Shown here in pieces: positions 18,599 through 28,214 of a DNA stretch of 60,461 nt. This DNA is from a virus: IMG/VR virus record IMGVR_UViG_3300009158_000053, positions 1 through 60,461 of that record; one strand, 5' to 3'. Below the pieces are notes generated by a model, which was not told the origin of the DNA, made no database searches, and was given only the letters and a program-made list of their open reading frames with translations. The stretch's first letter is position 1. Every line of letters begins with the position of its first letter. The translations under genes and the position numbers were made by a program.

Positions 18599-21500
18599 TT
18601 AAAATCCTCTCTTGCTTCTTACAATAATAGTTTTAGTAGGAGTTACGGTATATCCAGCTATATTGGATATCTTACAATAATAATACCCAGTATCTGGGAT
18701 AGAGGTTTTATATATGGTAAAGGTAGGCAATGTTCCTTTTGGAATAACCACATCATCTTTATACCACTGATAAGAATATGGAGCATATCCACTAACAGTT
18801 ACACTAAATGTTAGTAAAGTATCGGTTAACAGATCAAGTAAACTAGAGCTTATATTTGAAGTAAAACTAGTGATTCCAGGTGGGTCTTTGTGAACATACA
18901 CCATATCTTCATAATTAAGAGATTCGGTGTGTTTATAAAGACCGTAATCATATCCAAAAATATCCGTACGCCATTGTACCAAGGCCCCTCTATTGGTTAA
19001 TAGAGCGCCCACTCGCTTCTGATAAACTCCGTCATTAATTTCATTACGATAACTAGTGTCTACATTTTGCTGATCCCATCTAGGTTCTGGTTGGTCATAA
19101 TTCCAAAATTCAAAATCATCATCCTGACGGGACAGTCCGTGTTTATTATATCCTAGGGTTTCATAAGAGGTTTGATAAGGTGTAAATTTTTGATTTTCTT
19201 TTGTATTAATTAATACACCAGCCTTACCACCAGAGCTGTATGGTTCCATTATCCAACTGTTATCTGTATGTTTGAGAGTAATTGGAGATAGTTGATCTTC
19301 TTCTGTTAAACCTCTGTTTCTAGAACCATATTTTTGAGTATCTAAAAATAATCGCTCAGCACTCAAAGCATCTATTTTACTTAAAACATTTGTATCTATT
19401 TCATATTCAAATCCCCTACCCCTATAACTAGAAACTCCTAAAAATTCCGGCAATAAATATCCACCTGTTTGTTTTTCTGTAACTGCTAAAGAAGGAAAAG
19501 AAACATTAGCTATAGTTGGGTAATATCGATTGGTTAAATTTTGATGAGGATTTAATGGTTCCATAACCAATCCAGAAACAAGAGAGGTGTAACTGTTGCT
19601 ACATTTGTTTCTTAAATACAATTTTTCAGAATAGGTTAAAGCATTTCTAGCAATATAATGATATCTTGCTGGTTTATATTGAGAAAAACTTTCTAACAAT
19701 AAATTACTAAGAATTTTAGTATTATCTACCATTACATCATATATATTGGTTTTAAGAAAATCTCTTAAATTAGAAAAAGTTTTATCAAATACTATTTCAT
19801 TCCAAGTATTACCTTCAAAACTTTCATCCATTTTTAAAGGCTGTATCCATCTTAAATCATTAACTGGCACCGGCGACCTAGTATAGGTTAAATAGTCTGC
19901 ATGATGAATAACCATACCAGAAATGTCCGGCTGATGTATAGGTACATATTCATTTATAAAACGCACCACACCACCCATGGAAACCGTGTCAGTAGGAACA
20001 ATGGCCCAAAAAGGCTTGCCACCCATTTCCGGACCTACACTAGTTACAGAAAAAGAATTGGTAGTATAGTTCCAACCATCTAATTTTACATTTATGGTAA
20101 ATGGCGAAGTAACTTGAACAAATGTAGATAAATCATATAAATCATTATACGCAATAGTGCTGCGATGTTGATATATTATAATATCATTGGGACGCAAAAC
20201 CATATCTGACGGTATTTCTGTACCGATCCAATTCCCAGTACTATTTTTGATGGCTTTTTTCCAAGTTGGTCTTGATGGAACTACTCCATTTACTCGATGA
20301 GATACATAAGAAACAAAAGAATCATAATCCCCATCTCCAGAAACCAAATATTTATGGAGATTGAAATGATTTGATTTGTTAGAAGCTATCTGATCCATTT
20401 TTGAACCCGTAATAGATAATTCGCCAAGACTAACGGTCATTATTTCTATACCAGCTTTCTTGATAGAATCTGCCAAAGCCAAAGTATTTACTGTAGGAGC
20501 TGTTTCAATACCATCACTAATTAAAACTATTTTCTTATTAGCTTTTGGATTTGGACTGTTAACTGTTTTGAGCAATCCTAAATAATTAACTATAGTAGTA
20601 TTTAGATTGTTACACACCCCAGCAATAGTTCCTAAGGAATTATTAGAAGAAGGAAACGGTTCGGTTAATAATATTCGAGATAACTGTAAAGCTCCACTTA
20701 TGTTGGTGGTATAATCTTTTTGAAAATCAAATTGTTTTACTCCATCCACCATTAAAGAAAGAGAATAAGAATCGGTGGTCAAATAACTTACAAAAGAAGC
20801 CTTTGTTCCAAAAGTAACAACAGAAATTTGAGTTTTACGAGATTTGGTTAAAGTGGCTTCTTTAACTAATTCAGCAACTGCTTTTTTTATTTTTTCAAAA
20901 TTATAAGTTTGGGAACGACTTATGTCCCAAGCTATTACTATATCATAATAATTGCTATCATCTGGCACTGAACTTTTTAAAGTACTATATGGAAACTTTG
21001 ATACAAAAGAAGGAATTTGTATATTTCGAGAAGCTCCTATTCTGAGGTTGGATCTGCAGTAAACATATTTTCTTCCAGTTTTAAGAATTAAACGGTCTCC
21101 AACACTAGATAATTTTTTATCAGAAGTTTTCCAATTTCCTTCTCCGAACCCAACCACATTATCTCCTTTATTATTTGGAGATAATTGAAAGAATGCAAAT
21201 TGAGGACTTTCTCTATAATCTAATCCATGTGTATCTCTCCAACCGGTTAATGTAAAATTGTCTCCTAAATTAAACGGATCAGCATACACGTAATCTGTTA
21301 AAGAATTATAGTCTTCAAAATTTTGTCCGGCATGACCTAATGGAGAATAATAAACTGCCTTACAAGTACATTTATTCCAATGATTTTTATCATAAAGAGG
21401 ATCTGGATTTATATAATCCTGGTCTTCATAATAATCATGTGGATAGGTTTTGACATAAGGACACCCCGAGGCATGTTCTGTAAATTTGAATACATAATCC

Positions 21501-23392
21501 GCTCGGGTATCTGGACCACACCAAACAAAAGAGGTTCGCGTGCCACCTGCAGAATTAAAAGATAAAGCCCCTTGAATAGGGCCTTCTATATAGTGGGCAC
21601 AATTCACTGCAGATAAAGGTCCGTATATATTTATATTTTCTCTTATCAGAGTATTTATAGAAGCAGATTGAAGCCAAGCGCCTTCTATGGCTTTAGTAAA
21701 ATCACCATTAGAATCTAATTTATAAATAATATCAGCTTGATCTATAGTCAAACCAGCAACAGCTCCATCAAAATCATAGGTTGCATTGGTGTCTATTAAT
21801 CTTACCGGCAAACTAGTTTCTTCATTTAATGTAATCGGCAAATTTATGCCAGCACTATAAGTGGTGACTGGCCATAAAATATTTTGATTTCCAGTTACTA
21901 TAGGCAAATCGGTGCGATCAAATTTATAAAGATATGCCTTTTCTATTTCTCCATTATAAACATTGGGCAGAGTGTAAGAATGAGGATTGCGGGTTATGCT
22001 GTCTGCTGCATCAGAAAATGCATTAGCATAGGCTCCTTGGGAAATAAGATTGGTTTGATTTAGATAAATTGATCTACTTGCAGTTGATGGAAAGGTTTGT
22101 GTATAATAATCTGATAAAGTAGTTAACTGTTGAGATATGGTTAAAGTCTTAAACAATTTAACATCCCTTCCAGTTAAAGAATGAGTTTTAAATGTTAAAC
22201 TTTTAGGGGACAACTCAAATCCAACATAAGGATATAAAAATTCAGTTATTTCTCCAGATTTAATAGTTAAATCTGTTATACCGTTTCTTGGTTCTGTATA
22301 CGGTCCTTGTAACCAAGCACCTTCTACCACTCCATTTTTATCCGTAAATATAATATCAGAATTAGTCAAATCTGTTCCAGCAGTCGCTCCACTAGCTAAT
22401 AAATTGGATTGTTGAATGTTTAACGGAACATAAGAGTTATTATAAACCTTCTCAGTCAAAGTTTGATATCCAGTGGGCCATAAAAACCAATTACTACCGA
22501 CAGTAAAAGTATTATTTAAAATATAATCTGGTTGAGTATAATCTTCTACTTTAACAGCAGTCAATCCATAAACCTTTTCTCCCAAATATTTTTCTGTTGC
22601 AGCTATTTCAGCATTAATTTGATAGGTTAAATCACTGCTATTATTAGATTGCAAAACATTGGTCAAATAATCTTTAAATAAAGTAGATAAAGTGGTTTCT
22701 GACACGCGAGGCAATATCTTGCTAGAAATAATATTATAGACCATTTCATCCGTAACATTCATCAACGGAAAATAATCATCTAGATATTCTTCTCCTTTCA
22801 ATAAAGAATCTAAACTAGGTAAATTATTTTTATCATGATAAGAATGAGGTTCATGCAACTCTTCTATTTCTACAAAAAAATCATTTTTAATAGCACTTAA
22901 TTCTGGAAATTTAGCTTGTACAGCCAATACTGGAATTTGACTAATGTGTCCTTGATTTTGAGTAAAACTTTTTAATATGTATTCATATAAAAGAGACTGT
23001 AAGCCTTCTGTGGAGCCAATAGAATTGTATCTAGATTTAGCTCTTTTGACCGTTTCTCGTTTGTTGGTTAAAACATTAGCAATTTCTTTAAGTTTTTTAG
23101 CAAAAAATGGAATTGCTAATATTAATTCTTCTTCATTATCATAATTTATATCTTTCAGAAAAGGATCTGAAGTAGTCTCCTTGAACAAAAAATTTAAATC
23201 TTTGAGTAATTGTACATACTGTTCTTTGAGTGTTTTTTGATTTTCTGTTCTGGTATTTTTTTGAGATTTGTACCAAGTTTGTAGATATTCAACATACAAA
23301 AATTCATTTGTTTCATGAATTGTTGCATTTTGATAATTAATCCATTGAGTATAAGTCAATGGAGTTTGAGTATTTAGTGGAACAGAAGACAT
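18599..23392 (-). CDS. Giant virion protein with von Willebrand A and C-terminal Ig-like domains
   Basis: A 1597-residue protein. The N-terminal 180 residues are helical with FFAKKLKEIANVL and KRAKSRYNSIGSTEGL, a segment I associate with large myovirus baseplate/tail proteins. Residues about 812-985 form a vWA domain: the MIDAS motif DISRS, then TFGTKASF, and SDGIET near 955. The last 80 residues form an Ig-like domain ending with the Y-x-C pattern DTGYYYCKISN. vWA domains bind metal-dependent protein ligands, so attachment or baseplate architecture is likely. It is transcribed from the beta-helix gene upstream with a 9-nt gap and has no Shine-Dalgarno. It is exceptionally long for a phage structural protein. 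Confidence 0.75.
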   Translation of the reverse strand: MSSVPLNTQTPLTYTQWINYQNATIHETNEFLYVEYLQTWYKSQKNTRTENQKTLKEQYVQLLKDLNFLFKETTSDPFLKDINYDNEEELILAIPFFAKKLKEIANVLTNKRETVKRAKSRYNSIGSTEGLQSLLYEYILKSFTQNQGHISQIPVLAVQAKFPELSAIKNDFFVEIEELHEPHSYHDKNNLPSLDSLLKGEEYLDDYFPLMNVTDEMVYNIISSKILPRVSETTLSTLFKDYLTNVLQSNNSSDLTYQINAEIAATEKYLGEKVYGLTAVKVEDYTQPDYILNNTFTVGSNWFLWPTGYQTLTEKVYNNSYVPLNIQQSNLLASGATAGTDLTNSDIIFTDKNGVVEGAWLQGPYTEPRNGITDLTIKSGEITEFLYPYVGFELSPKSLTFKTHSLTGRDVKLFKTLTISQQLTTLSDYYTQTFPSTASRSIYLNQTNLISQGAYANAFSDAADSITRNPHSYTLPNVYNGEIEKAYLYKFDRTDLPIVTGNQNILWPVTTYSAGINLPITLNEETSLPVRLIDTNATYDFDGAVAGLTIDQADIIYKLDSNGDFTKAIEGAWLQSASINTLIRENINIYGPLSAVNCAHYIEGPIQGALSFNSAGGTRTSFVWCGPDTRADYVFKFTEHASGCPYVKTYPHDYYEDQDYINPDPLYDKNHWNKCTCKAVYYSPLGHAGQNFEDYNSLTDYVYADPFNLGDNFTLTGWRDTHGLDYRESPQFAFFQLSPNNKGDNVVGFGEGNWKTSDKKLSSVGDRLILKTGRKYVYCRSNLRIGASRNIQIPSFVSKFPYSTLKSSVPDDSNYYDIVIAWDISRSQTYNFEKIKKAVAELVKEATLTKSRKTQISVVTFGTKASFVSYLTTDSYSLSLMVDGVKQFDFQKDYTTNISGALQLSRILLTEPFPSSNNSLGTIAGVCNNLNTTIVNYLGLLKTVNSPNPKANKKIVLISDGIETAPTVNTLALADSIKKAGIEIMTVSLGELSITGSKMDQIASNKSNHFNLHKYLVSGDGDYDSFVSYVSHRVNGVVPSRPTWKKAIKNSTGNWIGTEIPSDMVLRPNDIIIYQHRSTIAYNDLYDLSTFVQVTSPFTINVKLDGWNYTTNSFSVTSVGPEMGGKPFWAIVPTDTVSMGGVVRFINEYVPIHQPDISGMVIHHADYLTYTRSPVPVNDLRWIQPLKMDESFEGNTWNEIVFDKTFSNLRDFLKTNIYDVMVDNTKILSNLLLESFSQYKPARYHYIARNALTYSEKLYLRNKCSNSYTSLVSGLVMEPLNPHQNLTNRYYPTIANVSFPSLAVTEKQTGGYLLPEFLGVSSYRGRGFEYEIDTNVLSKIDALSAERLFLDTQKYGSRNRGLTEEDQLSPITLKHTDNSWIMEPYSSGGKAGVLINTKENQKFTPYQTSYETLGYNKHGLSRQDDDFEFWNYDQPEPRWDQQNVDTSYRNEINDGVYQKRVGALLTNRGALVQWRTDIFGYDYGLYKHTESLNYEDMVYVHKDPPGITSFTSNISSSLLDLLTDTLLTFSVTVSGYAPYSYQWYKDDVVIPKGTLPTFTIYKTSIPDTGYYYCKISNIAGYTVTPTKTIIVRSKRGF

Positions 23393-23401
23393 ACAACAAT
23401 A

Positions 23402-24994
23402 TTAAGGAGCTTGATAAGCCAATACTTTGGTAGATTTACCACTAGAGTCTTTTATGGTAATATATCCGTTGGCTGAAATGTCTGGGCTAGATGTAAAGAC
23501 TCCGTATTGAACATTGTTACCTAATTGAATATATTTAGAAGTTCCTTTGGGTATGATTTGTAAATCAGAATCAGCTCCTAATACAGAAACAACCACTGGA
23601 CCAGCAGATCCTCCAGAACTTATACCTCCTGTAATAGTAAGATAAGAATTAGAGGCATTGTCTACAATTTGTAATTGGGTTTTGGTTGTATTGGTTTTAA
23701 AATAAATAGAGCTATTATCAGAAGTGCTTACCGTTAAAGAACCTTTATTAGCATTCACAGTAGCTCCGATATCTGTTGCAAAGAATGTAGATACAAAGGT
23801 ATTAATTTTTCCCAAAACATTAGAAGAGCCGCCAACATTTGGACCACCATAAACAACCCCACCATTTAACATTTCATACCCGTATCTATTATTCAAATCA
23901 GAGACAGTTAGCGTAGGGATTATATCATAACATTCTATAATTCCACCATCTTTGCTATAAAAACCAGACCCTCCATTAGATCTAGAAGTACTGGCAGAAG
24001 CTTTAATTTGAGCATTAGTAAAAGCTGCAGCACCATTATAGGTTGCTGCAGATAAAGTGCCGTAAGAACAATTTATTTGACCACCGTAATCTGCCTTCAC
24101 ACAATTTTCACCACCTATTGCCACGGCATAAGGCATATCTATAATTCCTCCGTAGCTAGCATATATACCAACCCCGTAACAACCTCTAACTATTGTAGAA
24201 GCATTATTTGGGGTGGTTTTGCGTCTAACTATAGATCCATTACTTGAATATATTCCATAATACCATTGCTCTATTATATTATTAGTCCCTAAAATTATAG
24301 AACTACCTCCATAAAGTCTCAAAGCTGTTCGTTGATAAGATTGAGTTAAAATCCCCCCCTGAATATAAAAATTTTCTATCAAACCAAATTGATATCCATC
24401 ATAACAAGAAAATAAATCATATTCAATAGAAGAAATATTTGGAGGACTTATTGTAATTCTTCCTCCACCGGTTGGTGCTCCTATGATATTTATATTTTTG
24501 CCATAAGGATGATTAAGAACTATAGGACCACTAAATGTAAAATTTTGAGTTACATTTAAATTTATAGAAGCTCCATTTTCAATATACCAATCCGCCATTC
24601 CTATTAAAGCATCTTGAATAGTTGAAAAGTCTTCGGGAATATAAAGATTAATTGTTCCTGAATTACCTTTTATGAAAAGCCGTTGAGTTTTACAAGATCT
24701 ACAAGCCGCAGCTGGTGAAGTAAAATCTGCCGTGGTTCTGATATCATTAAGCTTATTATCCAAAGAATTGCTGATAGTACTATCACCATCAGCTTTATAA
24801 GAAATCTTATCAACACTTATATTTTTAAGAGGCATTAACCTATCAGCTTGAGACATCAGATCCGCAGTTGTGACTTGTATTTCGTAGGGGTCTCCACTAT
24901 CTGGAACAGATCTATAACCCACCAAATAATCGGTAGACTTCAGAGGATTATCTGTAGCGTTTGCCGTACTGAACTGTTGAAAGGTTTTAGACAT
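23402..24994 (-). CDS. Tail spike-like protein with right-handed beta-helix
   Basis: A 530-residue protein. The N-terminus (MSKTFQQFSTANATDNPL, then TDYLVGYRS) resembles the virion-anchoring segments of the protein at 50097 (MALKTQTFNDF, then CDYLIGI). From about residue 120, FSTIQDALIGMADWYIENGA followed by NINIIGAPTGGG is the classic entry to a pectate-lyase-like beta-helix, with many Gly/Ser/Tyr turns up to about 380. It probably is a tail spike or fibre that touches polysaccharide; catalytic acids cannot be assigned. A late-like box lies 6 nt upstream. Confidence 0.7.
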   Translation of the reverse strand: MSKTFQQFSTANATDNPLKSTDYLVGYRSVPDSGDPYEIQVTTADLMSQADRLMPLKNISVDKISYKADGDSTISNSLDNKLNDIRTTADFTSPAAACRSCKTQRLFIKGNSGTINLYIPEDFSTIQDALIGMADWYIENGASINLNVTQNFTFSGPIVLNHPYGKNINIIGAPTGGGRITISPPNISSIEYDLFSCYDGYQFGLIENFYIQGGILTQSYQRTALRLYGGSSIILGTNNIIEQWYYGIYSSNGSIVRRKTTPNNASTIVRGCYGVGIYASYGGIIDMPYAVAIGGENCVKADYGGQINCSYGTLSAATYNGAAAFTNAQIKASASTSRSNGGSGFYSKDGGIIECYDIIPTLTVSDLNNRYGYEMLNGGVVYGGPNVGGSSNVLGKINTFVSTFFATDIGATVNANKGSLTVSTSDNSSIYFKTNTTKTQLQIVDNASNSYLTITGGISSGGSAGPVVVSVLGADSDLQIIPKGTSKYIQLGNNVQYGVFTSSPDISANGYITIKDSSGKSTKVLAYQAP

Positions 24995-25000
24995 ATATTA

Positions 25001-25008
25001 TTATTTAT
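25001..25008 (-). promoter_or_regulatory. T4-late-like promoter box ATAAATAA (minus strand)
   Basis: On the minus strand ATAAATAA lies 6 nt before the ATG at 24994, in the same geometry as the other late boxes of this genome. Confidence 0.45.
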
Positions 25009-25010
25009 GG

Positions 25011-25259
25011 TTAAATATTAGAAATATTATCTGATTTAATAGTGGTTAGGGTTTCACCGGATAAAGAAGTAATATAAGTTTGTATTTTTGTTACAGCAAC
25101 ATCTGGCTCTTCAGACAATATATGCCTTTTTAATTGTAATTCAGTTAAATCCACTGGTTGAGGACAGGCTAATTGATCTAATAAAGTTACTGGAAAATTT
25201 CCCCTTATTATTCGATCACCCATTTGGTAACTTGAGACATAAACAATGTAATCTGCCAT
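25011..25259 (-). CDS. Small 82-residue protein upstream of the spike gene
   Basis: It begins MADYIVYVSSYQMGDRIIRG with a helical C-terminal half. It is the first gene of the minus-strand structural block, divergent from the gene at 25313. Its size and position suggest a small virion or assembly protein. No family is recognised. Confidence 0.55.
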   Translation of the reverse strand: MADYIVYVSSYQMGDRIIRGNFPVTLLDQLACPQPVDLTELQLKRHILSEEPDVAVTKIQTYITSLSGETLTTIKSDNISNI

Positions 25260-25271
25260 ATTTAAATTTAG

Positions 25272-25301
25272 TTGAAAAATGCCTTAAACAAGGGATTATA
25301 T
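25272..25301 (+). promoter_or_regulatory. Sigma70-like promoter
   Basis: TTGAAA at 25272, 17-18 nt spacer, then ATTATA/TTATAT. It precedes the ATG at 25313 by 11 nt and lies in the divergent gap between two gene blocks. Confidence 0.45.
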
Positions 25302-25312
25302 AAGATACTTAT

Positions 25313-26077
25313 ATGTTTTTCAAAAAAGTAGAGATTGAATTTATAGCTGCTAATGAATTTATGACAGATATTCTAGAAAAACCCTATCCAGCCAAACTCC
25401 GGACTCCAGAATGGTTTGCTAAAACCTCTAGATATATTCACGATGTTCCAGATGTAGATCAGTATGGGGATCCTAATAGTACCATTAAAAAATGTCTTCC
25501 AGTAATTGATGCTTTGGGAGCTGGTTATCACATACCTCTTTATTGTGATCTATGGATGGAAAATGCTGGAGAATTAAATTTGTCTTTTAAATGGTCTTGG
25601 GAATATGGATCTGTAGTAACTGTCCAGAAAACTGAACAACATTCTTCTTATCCCGTACCTTTTGGTTACTATCCCACCGCTTTTAAATTTTTAAATCCCT
25701 GGATTATTAAAACCCCTCCAGGATGGTCTACTCTATTTATACATCCTCAACATCACGAGGAGTTACCGTTTCGATGCCTATCTGGATTGGTGGATACCGA
25801 TAAATTTCCAGCATTTGTACATTTTCCATTTTTCTTGAAAAAAGGATTTAATGGTTTGATTCCAAAGCAAACCCCAATGATACAAGCTATTCCTATTAAG
25901 AGAGAAAATTTCAAAGCCTCTTATTCTTGGGATAAAGAATTTACATTAAAAAAAATATGGAATAAAGCTCAATCAGAATTTTTTGAAAGATATCAAAGAC
26001 ACTTCAGACAACCAAAATCCTATGGCAATGTCAATAAAAAAGAATCCAAAGGGTGTCCTTTTGGCTTTGGGGGATAA
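25313..26077 (+). CDS. Conserved phage protein of unknown function (DUF6065-like)
   Basis: A 254-residue protein. The centre reads PPGWSTLFIHPQHHEELPFR, followed by SGLVDTDKFPAFVHFPFFL. These resemble the conserved blocks of a small family I remember as DUF6065, whose members look like double-stranded beta-helix (cupin-like) proteins; this is from memory and moderate at best. The His pair HHEEL could be metal ligands. The C-terminal tail is basic and ends KGCPFGFGG. It is the first gene of a plus-strand block. Confidence 0.6.
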   Translation: MFFKKVEIEFIAANEFMTDILEKPYPAKLRTPEWFAKTSRYIHDVPDVDQYGDPNSTIKKCLPVIDALGAGYHIPLYCDLWMENAGELNLSFKWSWEYGSVVTVQKTEQHSSYPVPFGYYPTAFKFLNPWIIKTPPGWSTLFIHPQHHEELPFRCLSGLVDTDKFPAFVHFPFFLKKGFNGLIPKQTPMIQAIPIKRENFKASYSWDKEFTLKKIWNKAQSEFFERYQRHFRQPKSYGNVNKKESKGCPFGFGG

Positions 26078-26089
26078 TTATTTAATGTA

Positions 26090-26290
26090 ATGACAACAGA
26101 ACAAGTACGGGTATCCATCAAACTTCCAGACAATGCAACCTTTGCTGAAAGAGAAACATCATTAACCAATCAACTTCACAGAATCAGAGAGGACATTGGT
26201 GCCAGAGGATTGCGTTACATTGACCATCGTATAGACCACCGTTCAGATTCTAAAGCGGTAGTGACTGTCTTTTTTGGCTCACCCTCTTAG
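26090..26290 (+). CDS. Small 66-residue protein
   Basis: It begins MTTEQVRVSIKLPDNATF, with alternating beta and helical segments and a Arg/His/Asp-rich middle (DHRIDHRSD). It starts 12 nt after the previous stop. No family is recognised. Confidence 0.55.
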   Translation: MTTEQVRVSIKLPDNATFAERETSLTNQLHRIREDIGARGLRYIDHRIDHRSDSKAVVTVFFGSPS

Positions 26291-26297
26291 ATTCTAG

Positions 26298-26326
26298 TTG
26301 AGTTTCCCCTTATGTCATGTTAAGAT
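26298..26326 (+). promoter_or_regulatory. Sigma70-like promoter giving a leaderless start
   Basis: TTGAGT, 17-nt spacer beginning TTCCCC, then TAAGAT ending 6 nt before the ATG at 26333. Transcription would begin at or next to the start codon. It shares the TTCC after the -35 box with other promoters here. Confidence 0.6.
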
Positions 26327-26332
26327 TTAAAC

Positions 26333-27154
26333 ATGATTGAAACACTAACACTAAATCAAGCCATTGAACGTTGTCCTTCCATTGCCGCAACTGAACCAGC
26401 AGCCAAAGCATCAAAACAGTACAACTTCATATCGACCCTCAATATCTTGAATTCAGCTCTAGATAATGATTGGTTAATCCGTTCTGTAAAAGGAACTGGA
26501 TCAAGACACGGTATGCATAATATCGCCTTGGTTCATAAAAGCCAAATAGAAAAATCTGTAGTTGAGGGATTTCCACAGGTAAACATCGTCAATAGCCACA
26601 ATCTAACCAAGAGATTTTCTACGGTTCTTGGATTCTTCCGATTAATTTGTTCTAATGGATTAGTTGCTCCTACTGGAATGATGACCTCAGTTCAACCCAC
26701 TCTTCACCGTCTTTCTAGTGGTAAGAGTATCACAGAAGATATCAACACCGTCTTGGAAAAAGCTTTTGGTCAATATGACACTATTGTAAATCAAACCCAG
26801 CTGTTGAAGGAAAGACAGTTAACAGAAGAAGAACGAACCTATCTAGCTCGGTATGCTTATTACATTCGTTTTCGTTATCGGATGTCCCAGCCCAAGAAAG
26901 TAGATGCCTCTACTATCCTAGCACCACGCCGAGAAGCAGATGCGGGTACAGATTTATGGACCACCTTTAATGTAATTCAAGAGAATCTAACCCAGGGAGG
27001 TAATCGTATCGGATCCGGTATTACTAGGGTTCAGGATGATTTGAAGTTCAATCAGGAATTATGGACCGGAGTTGATAAGGCTCTTCTGTACCGAGATTCT
27101 GATTTAGAAACCACCCTCAAAGCTCTTTTCCCTAAAAAACAAAAAACCAATTAA
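26333..27154 (+). CDS. DUF932-family phage protein
   Basis: A 273-residue protein. The block NSHNLTKRFSTVLGFFRLICSNGLV, read in parts, matches the signature of the DUF932 (formerly DUF945) family found in phages and plasmids, where an N-S-H-D/N segment is followed by FRLVCSNGL. Family members are unlinked to a fixed biochemical role; some lie near DNA metabolism genes. The length is close to the family norm. It begins immediately after its own promoter, probably as a leaderless mRNA. Confidence 0.75.
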   Translation: MIETLTLNQAIERCPSIAATEPAAKASKQYNFISTLNILNSALDNDWLIRSVKGTGSRHGMHNIALVHKSQIEKSVVEGFPQVNIVNSHNLTKRFSTVLGFFRLICSNGLVAPTGMMTSVQPTLHRLSSGKSITEDINTVLEKAFGQYDTIVNQTQLLKERQLTEEERTYLARYAYYIRFRYRMSQPKKVDASTILAPRREADAGTDLWTTFNVIQENLTQGGNRIGSGITRVQDDLKFNQELWTGVDKALLYRDSDLETTLKALFPKKQKTN

Positions 27155-27164
27155 AATAAATTGT

Positions 27165-27368
27165 ATGAGTGTCTGTATTTCCTTACAGGAGTTTAAACGT
27201 ATAGCCGAAAAAGAATGTTTAAAGCAAACCAGTCTTTCGTTAGAAGATTTTCCGGATGTAATAGTTGAAGATTTTTGGCCAGCTTTAGATCCGGATGATA
27301 CTATCACTGTAAAAGAATCTAAAGTAGCTTTAGCAGAATTGTTAAATTCTTTGACCTTGCTAGGATAA
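27165..27368 (+). CDS. Small acidic 67-residue protein
   Basis: It begins MSVCISLQEFKRIAEKEC and is largely helical and acidic. It starts 10 nt after the DUF932 gene and probably shares its transcript. No domain is recognised. Confidence 0.55.
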   Translation: MSVCISLQEFKRIAEKECLKQTSLSLEDFPDVIVEDFWPALDPDDTITVKESKVALAELLNSLTLLG

Positions 27369-27436
27369 TTATTATTAGTTCTGGAGCTCAAGAGACTAGA
27401 ATTAAAACAACACTTGCTCGAAAGAGGAGTACTAAT

Positions 27437-27931
27437 ATGACAACAAAAATTATTACCACAAATAATACTAAGCCATTTATTGGCACAGTGTATGGTCCCA
27501 ACCAATTACCAGCACTGTTTAACGACAATTGGTTTAATTCATTCTTCAAAGACATGGACAAGGCCTTTGAATCACCGGGAGTTCACTATCCGTATGACAT
27601 CCTGCTTCACAAAACCAAAGAGGACAATATTCCTTTCGAATATGAAGTTCATGTGGCCCTCGCAGGTTTGACTAAGGAAGATATTAAAATCCAGGTCAAA
27701 GAAAATAAACTAGTGATTAAAATAGATCCTCAAGATGAGATTCCACCAGAAGATCATCTTGTTACCTATCTGCGCACCGGAATCAGTTATCGCAACGCTA
27801 CTTTAGAGTTTAGCATTGCTAAAGAAGTAGAGACGGAACACATCCGAAGTAAATTTAAAGATGGTTTACTTAAGATATACATTCCTATCACCAAACCCAC
27901 AAGTTCAGACATTATCATTGATGTAGATTAA
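27437..27931 (+). CDS. Small heat-shock protein (Hsp20/alpha-crystallin family)
   Basis: A 164-residue protein with a full alpha-crystallin domain at about residues 50-150: YEVHVALAGLTKEDIKIQ, then KENKLVIKI, the AxLEFSI strand (NATLEFSIAKEV) and FKDGLLKIYIPI, the usual GxLxIxxP region. The short C-terminal tail carries DIIIDVD in place of the usual I-x-I/V anchor. It is an ATP-independent holdase that keeps unfolding proteins soluble; T4-like cyanophages carry similar genes, thought to help capsid folding. It has the clearest Shine-Dalgarno in the window (AGAGGAG 8 nt before ATG) and a strong terminator right after it, so it is a monocistronic unit. Confidence 0.92.
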   Translation: MTTKIITTNNTKPFIGTVYGPNQLPALFNDNWFNSFFKDMDKAFESPGVHYPYDILLHKTKEDNIPFEYEVHVALAGLTKEDIKIQVKENKLVIKIDPQDEIPPEDHLVTYLRTGISYRNATLEFSIAKEVETEHIRSKFKDGLLKIYIPITKPTSSDIIIDVD

Positions 27932-27957
27932 ACAACTTCTTGAGCACCAGAGACTTT

Positions 27958-27985
27958 AAAAAGCCCTCACAACGAGGGCTTTTTT
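27958..27985 (+). terminator. Rho-independent terminator after hsp20
   Basis: Stem AAAAAGCCCTC / GAGGGCTTTTT with a 5-nt loop (ACAAC), followed by T residues. It is placed 26 nt after the Hsp20 stop. Confidence 0.9.
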
Positions 27986-28007
27986 GTTTTTACATATAAT
28001 TATTCTT

Positions 28008-28214
28008 ATGAGCTTTAGGATAGATCCAGTTGATGAAAAGGGTGTTTTTGATCACGACTACTACTCTTCTCCCGAATATAGTTCCCATGTTAAAATTCTT
28101 AAACAGTATTTAAAAGATGAGGGATTTGAATCCAAAACAGAAAGATTTTCCATCTCATTCTTAAACCGAGAATGGGTTTGTGCACCAATAGTCAATAAGA
28201 AGAAAAACAAATGA
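28008..28214 (+). CDS. Small 68-residue protein
   Basis: It begins MSFRIDPVDEKGVFDHDYY. I use the ATG at 28008 rather than the upstream in-frame codons, which lie in the terminator T-tract. It overlaps the next gene's ATG by 4 nt. No family is recognised. Confidence 0.55.
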   Translation: MSFRIDPVDEKGVFDHDYYSSPEYSSHVKILKQYLKDEGFESKTERFSISFLNREWVCAPIVNKKKNK

